The notes beneath the pieces are model-generated. The model did not search any database and was not told the DNA's origin. It saw only the letters and a program-made list of their open reading frames with translations. Position numbers and translations under genes: made by a program. Shown here piece by piece: positions 16,233 to 26,272 of a stretch of 44,035 nucleotides of DNA. This DNA is from Pirellulales bacterium (GTDB lineage Bacteria > Planctomycetota > Planctomycetia > Pirellulales > S012-138), in the NCBI GenBank assembly GCA_028066245.1, contig JALCBR010000031.1:1-44035 (forward strand). The letters run 5' to 3'. Each line of letters begins with the position of its first letter. Position 1 is the first letter of the stretch.

Positions 16233-18020
16233 ATGGGGACAATGAGTCGCGACAAGCAGATCAAAGATGCGGAGGAGCTCTTTGGTGATCGTTTGAAAGA
16301 AGTGGGTTTTGCCGGTGGCCTGTACTTTGGTCAGCATCTCAGCGACAAACTGCTGCCGTATCCGGACATTGAAGCTGATTCGTCCGTGAATGCATTCGTG
16401 GATGATGTGAAGTCGTTTTGCAAAGAGCATGTCGATCCGGTGAAGATCGATCGTGAAGAGGACATCCCGCGGAGCGTGATCGATGGTCTCGGCAAGTTGG
16501 GCGTGCTGGGCGCGTGCCTGCCAAAAGAAGCTGGTGGCAAAGATCTTTCCCAGACGCATTATTGCCGCATCTTGGAAGTGTTGGGCGGCCACTGCGCCAG
16601 CACGGCTTTGTTTGTCAACGCCCATCACTCCATCGGCCCGCGCGCCATCGTTCTGTTCGGTACGGAAGACCAGGAGAAGAAGTACCTGCCTGATATGGTG
16701 GCTGGTCGCTCGATTAGTGCTTTTGCGTTGACCGAGCCGGAAGCAGGCAGTGATGCCGGCAATGTGCAAACTCAAGCCGTGCCATCTCCCGATGGCAAGG
16801 GGTACATCCTCAACGGAGAGAAGCGCTACATCACCAACGGAGCAATCTCCCAAGTGCTGACGGTCATGGCTCGCACGCCAGTCAAGGGCTCCCAAGAGAC
16901 CAAGGTGACCGCGTTTATTGTCACGCCGGACATGCCAGGTTTTTCCGTGACTGAAGCCCGAATGCCCAAATGCGGCGTCCGTGGCACCGCCACGGGTCGC
17001 TTGGCGTTCAAAGATATGTTTGTGCCCAAGGAGAACATCCTGGGCAAGATTGGCCGCGGCTTGAAGGTCGCCCTCACGGTTCTGGACTATGGCCGAGTGA
17101 CGTTTGGGGGCAGTTGTACAGGAGCCGCCAAATTCTGTGTCGAGAAAGCCATTGCGCATGCGAACACGCGCAAGCAGTTTGGACAAACCCTGGGGGAGTT
17201 CGAACTCGTCAAAGACAAACTGGCCTATATGGGCGCTTGTGCGTTCGCGATGGAGTCTTGCACCTATCAGACGGCTTCCCTGATGGACTCCGGCGCGGAT
17301 GACTACATGGTTGAAACGGCCATGCTCAAAGTGTTCGCCACGGAATGTTTGTGGAAGATTGTTAACGATACCTTCCAGATCTACGGCGGCGCGGCCTACT
17401 TCAACGATCAGCCGTTTGAACGGATGATGCGAGACGCCCGCATCAATATGATCGGGGAGGGCGCCAACGATGTGCTGCTGGCTTTCGTCGCTTTGGTCGG
17501 TATGCGCGATGTCGGGCTGGAACTTGAAGGCATCCTGAAGTCGTTCAAGAATCCCATTGGCAACTTTGGCCGAATCGGTGGATTCGCTGCTCGTAAGTTG
17601 GGATCGATGTTGATGTCGCCGGAAGTTCCGGTGCGCAATTCTGCTCTTGAAGATGAGGCGACACGGTTGGGACGCTTGGTTGGCAAGTTTGGCACCGCCA
17701 TTGAACGGCTCTTGCGCCGCTATCAACTCGATATCCTCGACATGCAGTACATGCAGGCTCGTGTGGCCAACGTCGCTATCGAGTTGTACGTCAGTTCTTG
17801 TGTGCTTAATCGGCTGGACTTCATGCTTTCCCATCCGAAAGCCGACGCGAGCAGCGACCGCTACGGTTTGGCGAGCGGACGATATTATCTCAAAGCCGCC
17901 GCCGCCCGCATTCAACGCAACCTATCCAATCTATGGGATAACTTGGACGCGGAGACGACAGAGTATGCCAACATGATGCTCCGGCGTGGCGCAGGCGCCG
18001 TGGAATCAAACGGACGCTAG
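16233..18020 (+). CDS. Acyl-CoA dehydrogenase, very-long-chain-type (extended)
   Basis: This flavoenzyme of 595 residues would introduce the first double bond in fatty acyl-CoA during beta-oxidation, passing electrons to ETF. The N-terminal helical domain covers about residues 40-160. The FAD-binding beta domain contains AFALTEPEAGSDAG (about 166-179) and NGEKRYITNG. The C-terminal helical domain contains HANTRKQFGQTLGEFELVK, and the segment QIYGGAAYF is followed by INMIGEGANDVL, whose Glu is the probable catalytic base. About 150 further residues follow the core, as in VLCAD/ACAD9-type enzymes of roughly 600 residues, which can be membrane-associated. ATG 16233 has GGAG 8 bases upstream; ATG 16242 is a second option. 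It stands alone with no other beta-oxidation gene beside it. Confidence 0.92.
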   Translation: MGTMSRDKQIKDAEELFGDRLKEVGFAGGLYFGQHLSDKLLPYPDIEADSSVNAFVDDVKSFCKEHVDPVKIDREEDIPRSVIDGLGKLGVLGACLPKEAGGKDLSQTHYCRILEVLGGHCASTALFVNAHHSIGPRAIVLFGTEDQEKKYLPDMVAGRSISAFALTEPEAGSDAGNVQTQAVPSPDGKGYILNGEKRYITNGAISQVLTVMARTPVKGSQETKVTAFIVTPDMPGFSVTEARMPKCGVRGTATGRLAFKDMFVPKENILGKIGRGLKVALTVLDYGRVTFGGSCTGAAKFCVEKAIAHANTRKQFGQTLGEFELVKDKLAYMGACAFAMESCTYQTASLMDSGADDYMVETAMLKVFATECLWKIVNDTFQIYGGAAYFNDQPFERMMRDARINMIGEGANDVLLAFVALVGMRDVGLELEGILKSFKNPIGNFGRIGGFAARKLGSMLMSPEVPVRNSALEDEATRLGRLVGKFGTAIERLLRRYQLDILDMQYMQARVANVAIELYVSSCVLNRLDFMLSHPKADASSDRYGLASGRYYLKAAAARIQRNLSNLWDNLDAETTEYANMMLRRGAGAVESNGR

Positions 18021-18104
18021 AGCGTTCATTCCGTCGGCTGGGTTATGGTGGTCGCCCGCGTACTTTGGGTCAGCGCGGCGCGAGCTGCAAAGAGTGATGC
18101 GACG

Positions 18105-18147
18105 AAAAAAACGCCTGTGGCCAACTGCTGGGCGACAGGCGTTTTTT
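18105..18147 (-). terminator. Rho-independent terminator after tRNA-Asp
   Basis: Arms AAAAAAACGCCTGT (18105-18118) and ACAGGCGTTTTTT (18135-18147) form a GC-rich stem flanked by A- and T-runs on both strands. It ends the minus-strand tRNA transcript just 3 bases after the tRNA and, being symmetrical, can also end the acyl-CoA dehydrogenase transcript arriving on the plus strand. Confidence 0.88.
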
Positions 18148-18150
18148 GAG

Positions 18151-18224
18151 CGAGGACGACGGGACTCGAACCCGCAACCTCCGGATCGACAGTCCGGAAC
18201 TCTAACCAATTGAGCTACGTCCCC
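18151..18224 (-). tRNA. tRNA-Asp (anticodon GTC)
   Basis: Read on the minus strand, the acceptor stem GGGGACG pairs with CGTCCTC, followed by discriminator G. The anticodon stem CCGGA/TCCGG encloses the loop CTGTCGA with anticodon GTC. The T-arm is GCGGG-TTCGAGT-CCCGT. All conserved positions (T8, GG in the D-loop, TTC in the T-loop) are present. The CCA end is not encoded. A strong terminator follows. Confidence 0.97.
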
Positions 18225-18486
18225 TGGCAGAGAAGCGACAAATTATACTCTCCGGTGGTTCGCTCGCAAGACCGGCGAGACGCCGGAGATCTGGCATAAA
18301 TCCCTGGGAGTTCGTTCCCAGTGTGTCAGAGATTTTGCCATTGATCATCCCGTGTACACATCCCTTGATCGGACGGCTTCCGGGATTCGACGTTGGCTCT
18401 CCTGGTGTTATGATGGGCTATTTGGCGCACAACATTCCGGCGTTCTGGTCGCCCGACCCCACCACCGTCCTGACTGCATTCCCGGC

Positions 18487-18930
18487 ATGTCCGATACAAT
18501 CCCCGATCTCTGGCCAGACGAATACTCGGATCAGGAAGCGAATTCGCCCGAGAGTCTGCTCCGCGCGCAAGCTCAGATGCTGGCAGCACGAAGCAGGCAC
18601 TTGCTTGCCAGCGTTAAACGGACGGATGACGGGAAACTTCTGACCCTGGAATTCATGCTCAGCCTGGCGGACGGAACGCGGATGACTCGTCTATGCTCGA
18701 TGTATCATCCCGTTGATCGTTGCTATCCCGTGCGAGTAAATGCCGAAGGTTTGGGTCATCATGTCGCCAATACTCAGCAGCAGTTTCTGACGTTGTTGGC
18801 TGAAGTGTTGCGGAATCCGTTAGTGAAGAGTGGCGTGGAGAGTTTGCGCGCCGCGGCGCTGACCCAACAAGTGAAAAGTAATGGTTCACCGCGGATAGGT
18901 GAAGCCTCGTCCGGACCATCCGCTACATGA
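18487..18930 (+). CDS. Hypothetical cytoplasmic protein (147 residues)
   Basis: From ATG 18487 the product starts MSDTIPDLWPDEYSDQEAN and has 147 residues. A helical segment (ESLLRAQAQMLAARSRHLLA) leads into strands (LLTLEFMLSLADGTRMTRL), then a helix (QQQFLTLLAEVLRNPLV), ending in a polar Ser/Gly tail. There is no signal peptide or membrane helix. I do not recognise the family. The frame extends upstream to 18352, but that part does not look coding. No ribosome site is obvious. It lies between tRNA-Asp and asnS. Confidence 0.6.
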   Translation: MSDTIPDLWPDEYSDQEANSPESLLRAQAQMLAARSRHLLASVKRTDDGKLLTLEFMLSLADGTRMTRLCSMYHPVDRCYPVRVNAEGLGHHVANTQQQFLTLLAEVLRNPLVKSGVESLRAAALTQQVKSNGSPRIGEASSGPSAT

Positions 18931-19137
18931 GATGGACCGAGAATTCGTGGCGGGCAGGGGGGCGGTCTCGATAATTCCAGGCTCTCGCTCTAAGATGGCG
19001 ATCCGCGAACCTTTCCCCCGTTGTGGGGAACATTGTCAAAGGGTGGGCCGGTCGCGGAACTCTCGCCACAGCGATTGAGTTGTGCGCGATCCAACCGTCT
19101 TTCAACGCGGAAATCTCTCGCCAAAAGAACATTCACG

Positions 19138-20529
<1,392 letters not shown>

Positions 20530-20538
20530 CGAGATGAG

Positions 20539-21252
20539 TCAATCAGCCCGCTTTTCCTCCGCTTTCAGCGCGGCAGGAAGCGGCACGCACAATTCAATTG
20601 TCCGGATCAACGGATCACGTCCCTTGACGCCCTCCGGCTGATAGCGACGGGCGATCTCGCCGAGTGTTTTCCAGCGCACGTTGTGCGTGGGTGCTTCGAA
20701 CTTCGGCTCTGGGATTTCTCCTGCGGCGATTTTTTGCAGCAAAGCCTCGCGAATGATCATGATCCGCAGTTTGCGCACCCGAACATCTGCGTCCGGCTCA
20801 GACGTCAGGACGAAGACGTAGATTTCCTTGCGAACCGGAATCCGCATGTCCGCCGCCAGCATGCCGGCTGAAAACTTCTCGGATAGCTCATTCAGAATCG
20901 CGATCTGGATCAGCCAACCCTCGTCCTTGGGCAATGGGACAATCGGGTCCGCGACCGTCGTTCGTTTGGCCGACTTCAAGACGAGCCGCATCGCCTGCTC
21001 GTTATTGAGAAGCACCTCCTTGAGTTCCTTTTCAATCAACGTTCGAATCCTCAGGTATCCGCCCTCGATGATGTTGAGCGAGAAGTTGACCCGCCCGAGG
21101 AACTGCCGTTGATACCATCGTTGGCGGTCAATGAGCTTCTTCAGCAACCAGGCCAGGAGCGTGGATCCGATGATCACGAGCACCTTCAGCCAGTGCTCGG
21201 AAATGAAGTCCGTCACCAGCGACTGGGCTCGCTCCCAGAAGTTGTTGAACAT
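20539..21252 (-). CDS. Hypothetical protein with one N-terminal membrane helix
   Basis: ATG 21252 is preceded by GGAGG at a good distance, so the start is firm. The 237-residue product has a single hydrophobic segment (about residues 20-38, LKVLVIIGSTLLAWLLKKL), then a soluble, charged domain of about 195 residues. Motifs include RVNFSLNIIEGGYLRIRTL, VFVLTSEPDADVRVRKLR and MIIREALLQKIAAGE. The overall look is of a membrane-tethered protein with most of its mass in the cytoplasm. I do not recognise the family. Upstream of the ribosome site the 5' region has two copies of GGTGTAGTAAC (plus-strand reading). It converges on asnS with only a 9-bp gap. Confidence 0.8.
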   Translation of the reverse strand: MFNNFWERAQSLVTDFISEHWLKVLVIIGSTLLAWLLKKLIDRQRWYQRQFLGRVNFSLNIIEGGYLRIRTLIEKELKEVLLNNEQAMRLVLKSAKRTTVADPIVPLPKDEGWLIQIAILNELSEKFSAGMLAADMRIPVRKEIYVFVLTSEPDADVRVRKLRIMIIREALLQKIAAGEIPEPKFEAPTHNVRWKTLGEIARRYQPEGVKGRDPLIRTIELCVPLPAALKAEEKRAD

Positions 21253-21266
21253 CGGGGTTCCTCCAC

Positions 21267-21291
21267 GGTGTAGTAACTATGGTGTAGTAAC
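21267..21291. repeat. Tandem direct repeat GGTGTAGTAAC
   Basis: Two perfect 11-base copies at 21267-21277 and 21281-21291, period 14, lie directly upstream of the ribosome site of the gene starting at 21252. TGTAGTAA resembles the half-site of BlaI/MecI-type operators, so a repressor site is possible, but the copies are in direct rather than inverted order. Confidence 0.5.
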
Positions 21292-21478
21292 GACTGGTAC
21301 TTGATTAGGTGCGCAAACTCAACGCGTTCGGCGATACACGATCGATAAGGACAACCGTCCGTCAGGAAGGTTCTAGAGTATCGCATTGATTGGTGTCCTG
21401 TTCGTCGGCAGTTCTCATCGCTTCGCGGATGCGTGATTGAATGGCCCGTAGCGTTCCCGCGCGCGTCCTGCTCTCACG

Positions 21479-21703
21479 CGTACGGGCGAAATTGTCATCG
21501 GTCAAGTTTATCCCACCTCAAGGGGGCGGGCGCAAACGCTTCACGCCCATGCAACACACCATCGACGGCACCGTGAACATCACCGACAATCCTGACGTTA
21601 AGTTCAGTAGCATGCCTACCGGCAACCCCCTATGGCGCTCGGCAGCACCCCTGGGGCCCCAAAACATCCCACGCACTTGACCAATGTTAATTTTGCCCGT
21701 ACG
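21479..21703. repeat. 225-bp element bounded by 28-bp imperfect inverted repeats
   Basis: The left end (21479-21506) and the reverse complement of the right end (21676-21703) agree at 24 of 28 positions, both beginning CGTACGGGC and ending GGTCAAG. The interior has no coding frame. This is the shape of a small non-autonomous transposon (MITE-like), but no target duplication is evident at the flanks. The matching ends might instead be fragments of one gene in opposite orientation. Confidence 0.5.
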
Positions 21704-21860
21704 CCTGAGGAGCTTGCCGCGTGGCCTCCTATCTCGGGGCGACTTGACAGCGTCCGTCTGGTCGAGCGGAGCAGCAATCGGACAGAGTATTCTGACGAGA
21801 AGTTTCCTGGCGGTGATGGCGCACGGCGAACCAAGCACGAACTCAACGCTGTGGCACACA

Positions 21861-24470
21861 CTACGGTCGATTCTTGCAGCGTTTCAGCAGCGCCTCGAAT
21901 TGCTGCTTTAATTCGGGATTGCCTAGCTCCGGATGCAGCGCTTGCGTGACAAGGATAATCTTGGCCGCTTGATCTTTGTTCCCCAACCCCTCATGGGTGG
22001 CGGCCAAACCGTATTTCGCGCGGAACCACCGTGGCGAACCGGCTTTGCTGCCGCGCTCGATCTTTCTCCATAGCCCAAGGGCGTCGGGCAGCTTCTCTGT
22101 ACTGCCGGCGTCCAGCAGCGTTTGAGCATAGGCTTCGAGGATGTCGCCGTTTCGCGGATATTGCTCGTGGAGTTGTTCATAGTGAGCGATTGCGTAGGCC
22201 AGGTTGCCGGCAGCGGCTGTCGCGGCAGCTAACAGGATGCGCAGTTGCTGTAACTCCTCCTCGGCTAAGTCGAGCTCTTTCCTTCGAACTCGTTCATACA
22301 CGGGCCCGCCGGCGGCCAATTGCAATTCTCCAATCTCGCGCCGTTTTTCCCGTGGCAGCCGTTGGGCGACATCGTCTAGCCCGGCCAACAGCGTAATCAC
22401 CGATGACGGTTGCGCATCGGCGAGCGAATCGACCATTTGCTGGGCGAGTTGCAGGTTGTTGTTCTCTGTGTTTGCCGATCCGACCAACGCCCATACGTAG
22501 CTCGACTTGAGTCGCACTCGCCACTCGTCCGGAGCGATGGAGTTGTCTCGGAGTGCTCGTTCCAGGATGGAGATACAACGTGCGTAGGGGTCTTGTGTGA
22601 ACAATAATCGCAATTCCACGGCTGCCAGTGCGGCTTCACGCTGGGCCGGACTCCACCGCTCTGGCCAGGTGGGATTCTCACCGGAGCCAAACAAGATGTT
22701 TTCAAAGACAGCGGCGGCCTGTCGAGCAGGTTGGTCGACATCTTCACCCCCCGCACGACGGCTGCTCAGCCATTGTCGGTGAACGCGTGCGGCGGCCAGA
22801 ATCCCGGGCAGCGCGTTGCTATCTTGCGGTGGAATTTCCAGATAGGTTTGCGCGGCCTGGGCCCATTCTTGCCGGTGCTCATAGACGCGGGCGAGTGCCC
22901 AAACCGCCTGGCCGGTGGTCTCATGCATTGGCCAGGTCGTTTGGTGCTCAACCAACAGCTCGACATATGCGGTAAGGTCTGGAGGCGAAGTTTCGCGAGC
23001 GATTTGTGCGGCGTTGTGAATGGCCAGCATATGTGCGTCAGGCGATTCCGCGTTTCCCGTGTACTTCATCGAGACTTCGCGACAACGCCGTAGTGCGTCG
23101 GCGTATTCCAAACGCTCATGCTGAACCACGGCCGCTTTATGAGCCAACTGAAAAGCTTCTTCCGGCTGGCCTGCCGTCTCCGCTGCCGCAACCGCTTGAT
23201 CGAAGAGATTCAAGGCCTCATCAATCTGCCCCTGCTGCAGTAACGCCTGAGCATTTCCGGCAAGCATTGCCATGTCGCCCGTGAGTGCGGCTCCGGTCAC
23301 ACTGCTGGCCAACAATGTCTGCGCCCGCAGCCCCCAATACGGATCGTAGTACCGCTGGATGCGTTTGACGGCTTCAATGGCCCGGTTCTGCCAGTCTTCC
23401 ACTTCATCGGAGTTCGCCGCCTTGTGTGCCTGCCATTGAGCCAGAGACGTTTCCAGCAACGCGTAGTCCAATTCCGCGAAGCGACGGACCAGGAGCTCAA
23501 TCACCTGTTGAAATACGTTAAGAGCCGCGGCCAGGTCATGACTCGCCAAGTGAATTCTCACCTGTTCCGCCCGAGCATCCAGCACAACTTGCGGTGGCGG
23601 ATCTTCGACTAAGAGCGAGTCCAACCGACGCTGCGCCAATCTTGACAGCCCGCGCAGCCGGTAGCATTTGATGGACTCCAAGCGTGCCTGCCATGCTAAG
23701 GGATCAACGGTTTGCAACTTGGCCAGTTCATCCAGAATCTGCGCAGCGGAAATCAAAGCCGACTCATGATCGAGGGATTTCGGCTCATAGCACAAGCCTT
23801 GCTGCATATAAGCTCGCGCTGTTTGAAAGCGGAGGTTCTTTTGCAGCGCCAGGAGTTGTTCACGGGAAGGGATGGTCGGATCGATGTTGCGGCCACGGTT
23901 GCTCAAGGCTTCGAGCAGGTCTGGCGTGAGCTCTTTGATTTCGTCAAGTGCGTCACGCAGGTACGACTTGGCTTCTTCAATCAGTCGCGGGTTGTTGCCG
24001 GCGACCTCCGCCCTTTGCCGTGTCCAAATGCCGCGGTCAAGTTGCACCATGACTGCCTGTGCCCGAACAACCGTTGACCAGGGGCTGTTCGCGTTTTGCT
24101 CGCCGAACTGTTGGGCCGTGTTCGACGCGCGCCCCCAAAGATCATCTCCTTGATTGCCGCGAGTTTGCATTGCCTGGCTGGCCAGCGTCTGCGAAAGCTG
24201 GACGACGATGTCCGCTTGCCGTTTGAGCGACAAGTCATCGCGCTCCAGCACGCGTAGACAATAGGATTCGGCCAGGGCGAACAGTTGGCGGCGGCGGAGC
24301 CCGGACAGGTACTCGGCATCAACTTCCGCACTCTCTATGTCTTGAGCCGTGGCGACCTTGGGAACACTAAGCGCAGAACACCATAAGGCGATCACTGAGA
24401 AGACCACTGCCAGTCGTTTCCCGGCAGCGCTTCGCAGTTGCCATTTTCGCTCTGTCCGCCGCTTGTTCAT
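21861..24470 (-). CDS. Large secreted TPR/helical-repeat protein of the ExbBD operon
   Basis: The start is placed at ATG 24470, which gives an arginine/lysine-rich N-terminus and a signal peptide (LAVVFSVIALWCSALSVPKVATA) and 869 residues in all; the open frame upstream overlaps the preceding ExbD gene in another frame. The mature protein is almost wholly alpha-helical with many TPR-like pairs, for example QALLQQGQIDEALNLFDQAV, AVWALARVYEHRQEWAQAAQ and LAYAIAHYEQLHEQYPRNGD. Such repeats bind other proteins. It lies 37 bp downstream of the second exbD, the last gene in the run. The likely place is the periplasm. No enzyme motif is seen. It may be the structural partner that senses or transmits the force generated by ExbB/ExbD. 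Confidence 0.85.
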   Translation of the reverse strand: MNKRRTERKWQLRSAAGKRLAVVFSVIALWCSALSVPKVATAQDIESAEVDAEYLSGLRRRQLFALAESYCLRVLERDDLSLKRQADIVVQLSQTLASQAMQTRGNQGDDLWGRASNTAQQFGEQNANSPWSTVVRAQAVMVQLDRGIWTRQRAEVAGNNPRLIEEAKSYLRDALDEIKELTPDLLEALSNRGRNIDPTIPSREQLLALQKNLRFQTARAYMQQGLCYEPKSLDHESALISAAQILDELAKLQTVDPLAWQARLESIKCYRLRGLSRLAQRRLDSLLVEDPPPQVVLDARAEQVRIHLASHDLAAALNVFQQVIELLVRRFAELDYALLETSLAQWQAHKAANSDEVEDWQNRAIEAVKRIQRYYDPYWGLRAQTLLASSVTGAALTGDMAMLAGNAQALLQQGQIDEALNLFDQAVAAAETAGQPEEAFQLAHKAAVVQHERLEYADALRRCREVSMKYTGNAESPDAHMLAIHNAAQIARETSPPDLTAYVELLVEHQTTWPMHETTGQAVWALARVYEHRQEWAQAAQTYLEIPPQDSNALPGILAAARVHRQWLSSRRAGGEDVDQPARQAAAVFENILFGSGENPTWPERWSPAQREAALAAVELRLLFTQDPYARCISILERALRDNSIAPDEWRVRLKSSYVWALVGSANTENNNLQLAQQMVDSLADAQPSSVITLLAGLDDVAQRLPREKRREIGELQLAAGGPVYERVRRKELDLAEEELQQLRILLAAATAAAGNLAYAIAHYEQLHEQYPRNGDILEAYAQTLLDAGSTEKLPDALGLWRKIERGSKAGSPRWFRAKYGLAATHEGLGNKDQAAKIILVTQALHPELGNPELKQQFEALLKRCKNRP

Positions 24471-24507
24471 TCTTGATTCGTTGTTGCCTTTGACCGAGGT
24501 GGTACCG

Positions 24508-24957
24508 CTACTGACGCACAGGAACGGACGCCGCAAACTGAATTCTGCTAAACCCAGCCCGCCGTGAAAGATCGTAGACCTTAACCGCTTCGCCGATGCC
24601 TGCTTCTCCATCGATATCCAAGATGACGGGCAACTGATTATCCACGGCACTCAAGGTTTGCAAGAAGGACTCCAACTCATCCCGTGATTGGAACAGTGTA
24701 TCGCGAACGCTCCACGAAGGACCGCCGACGGCCGCGAGAACTTTGATCACGATTGGCTCTTCCGCGTCATCGCGAGGCTCAACGTCCTCAACCTCCATGT
24801 TGGAGCCTTGCATGGAGAGTGTCGCCGGCAGCGAGTCTTCTGGCGCTTGAAAACTCGAAGTCCAGATAAAGAAGACTAACAGCAAAAAGACAACGTCGAT
24901 CATCGGCGTCATTGTGACGTCGAGCCGTCCGCGGTCGTTTCGCTGAGGTAAACGCAT
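24508..24957 (-). CDS. ExbD/TolR family protein, second copy
   Basis: From ATG 24957 the product has 149 residues. A short cytoplasmic N-terminus (MRLPQRNDRGRLD) precedes a single membrane helix (PMIDVVFLLLVFFIW, about 18-32) with the essential Asp at about 21, and a periplasmic domain of about 110 residues. It pairs with ExbB to couple proton flow to work at the envelope. The periplasmic part, with an acidic linker (about 45-65), differs strongly from that of the first ExbD, so the two are likely to form a mixed dimer or contact different partners. The gene begins 8 bp after the first exbD stop. Confidence 0.9.
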   Translation of the reverse strand: MRLPQRNDRGRLDVTMTPMIDVVFLLLVFFIWTSSFQAPEDSLPATLSMQGSNMEVEDVEPRDDAEEPIVIKVLAAVGGPSWSVRDTLFQSRDELESFLQTLSAVDNQLPVILDIDGEAGIGEAVKVYDLSRRAGFSRIQFAASVPVRQ

Positions 24958-24965
24958 GCTGTTGG

Positions 24966-25373
24966 CTAACGCTGTGGATTGGTGACGCCAAAGGTGATGT
25001 TCCAAATGCCGCTGCGGGCACAGGCGATCATGATTGGCTCAACGTGGCGGTAGCGTGTCACTTCGTCCGACCGGATGTGCACTTCCGTGTCTTTGTCTTG
25101 TTCGCCTGCGAGTACAACTTCGAGTTGTGAGATGTCAAGCGATTGGCCAGCCATCCGCATTTTCCCGCCGGGTAGGACATTCACAACGATCCGCCGCACA
25201 ACGTCACTCTCATGTCCGGTGGTGGCCGTGGGCAACGTCAGCCCCAACTCCACTTCCTGACGAGCAAGGTGTGTAGAAACAAGGAAGAAGATGATCAGCA
25301 GAAAGACAACGTCAATCAATGGCGTCATGTTGAAGCCCACGGCTCCCCGCTCACGATACGTCGGCAAACGCAC
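24966..25373 (-). CDS. ExbD/TolR family protein, first copy (GTG start)
   Basis: This 135-residue ExbD has the same N-terminus style as the next gene (MRLPTYRERGAVGFNMTP), a membrane helix with PLIDVVFLLIIFFLV (about 18-32), an Asp at about 21 on the proton path, and a periplasmic domain ending in SGIWNITFG. The start is GTG 25373, which shares one base with the exbB stop (TAGTG), and AAAGGAG lies 6 bases upstream inside exbB. Translation of exbB and exbD1 is therefore tightly coupled, which suits a complex needing fixed subunit ratios. Confidence 0.92.
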   Translation of the reverse strand: MRLPTYRERGAVGFNMTPLIDVVFLLIIFFLVSTHLARQEVELGLTLPTATTGHESDVVRRIVVNVLPGGKMRMAGQSLDISQLEVVLAGEQDKDTEVHIRSDEVTRYRHVEPIMIACARSGIWNITFGVTNPQR

Positions 25374-26188
25374 TAACGGCTCCTTTCGCCGGCGAGACGC
25401 GAACGCTTGAACGGCGTGAAGACATGCAAGGCTTGCTGAGCCGTCTCGGCGACAAGTTGATCGACGCGATTGCGAAAATACGCAAAGGCGGCCAACGCGG
25501 GAATCGCCACGATCAGCCCTTCCACCGTCGTGACGAGCGCCAGATAGATGCCCTCAGCCAACTCCTTGGCCTGCGGCGCCCCTTGCGCCGTGGAAACATC
25601 GCGAAAGGCCATAACCATTCCGATCACTGTTCCCAGCAATCCCAGCATGGGGGCCAGATTACCAATGACGGAAAGGTACTCCACTTTGCGATACAGCCGT
25701 GCGGATTGCTCTGCCGTGGCGTCTTCCATGGCCTTCTCGATGGATGTCCACTTGCCGTCAATTTCTGCTAGCCCGGACTGGATGATGTACGAGAGCAAGC
25801 TAGGCTCCGCTTGGCATTCTTGAAGTGCTTGGGCGACATGCCCGGTCTTGAGTGTCTCGCGCACTTTTTCCGATAGGCCAGTAGGCATCAAAACTCTTGC
25901 TCGGATGTGGATCACATGCTCAACCACCAGCGCCGCGCCACCGATGGACAGCAAGAGAATGACAATTCCCACCGGCCCGCTATTGAGCACAATCTGCCAA
26001 AAGCTTGCCTGATTGGCATCAGCGGCTTGCTCCTGGTTTGTGGCTGTGCTACCTGCATCGTCAGGTTGCGCTAATGCTGGAGTACCATGCCCTGCAACGA
26101 GCACCAAGATGACTGCGAGCGTCAGCAGGAGCCGCAACGTCAGTGGTCGCAGTTGGCCGCGCCGTACAGTTGCTACGAATGGATGCAA
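25373..26188 (-). CDS. ExbB/TolQ/MotA family proton-channel protein
   Basis: The 271-residue product begins with a cleavable-looking signal region (hydrophobic about 18-33, cleavage near PALAQ), then a polar stretch, then three membrane helices at about 66-88, 165-190 and 215-238. The family motifs are NLAPMLGLLGTVIGMVMAF and ALVTTVEGLIVAIPALAAF, which line the proton path with ExbD. An extended N-terminus with its own signal is common in ExbB of Planctomycetes and other large-genome bacteria. The start is TTG 26188, supported by GAGGAG 8 bases upstream. It is followed without a gap by exbD. Confidence 0.93.
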   Translation of the reverse strand: MHPFVATVRRGQLRPLTLRLLLTLAVILVLVAGHGTPALAQPDDAGSTATNQEQAADANQASFWQIVLNSGPVGIVILLLSIGGAALVVEHVIHIRARVLMPTGLSEKVRETLKTGHVAQALQECQAEPSLLSYIIQSGLAEIDGKWTSIEKAMEDATAEQSARLYRKVEYLSVIGNLAPMLGLLGTVIGMVMAFRDVSTAQGAPQAKELAEGIYLALVTTVEGLIVAIPALAAFAYFRNRVDQLVAETAQQALHVFTPFKRSRLAGERSR

Positions 26189-26272
26189 AAGCGGATCTCC
26201 TCGTTGTTAGGCAGGATGGCCGTGCTGGAGGTCTGCGTCTCTCAGTTGTGGCTGCGCCCCGTGCGTCATATG

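Larger units (their letters stand above)
21253..21860. other. 608-bp stretch without a gene, holding an imperfect inverted repeat
   Basis: No frame in this stretch has a start with a ribosome site plus coding-like composition. It contains the tandem 11-base repeat at 21267-21291 and the pair of 28-base inverted repeats at 21479-21506 and 21676-21703. The promoter for the minus-strand gene at 21252 should lie near the left end. Confidence 0.5.

Noticed and set aside
16194-17915. Long minus-strand frame of 573 codons opposite the acyl-CoA dehydrogenase gene
   Set aside because: It is antisense to a clearly conserved enzyme; its His/Arg-rich composition is what the reverse frame of a GC-rich gene produces.
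21441-21949. Plus-strand frames of 79 and 105 codons in the gap beside the large TPR gene
   Set aside because: No ribosome site, no recognisable motif, and the second overlaps the 3' end of the TPR gene.
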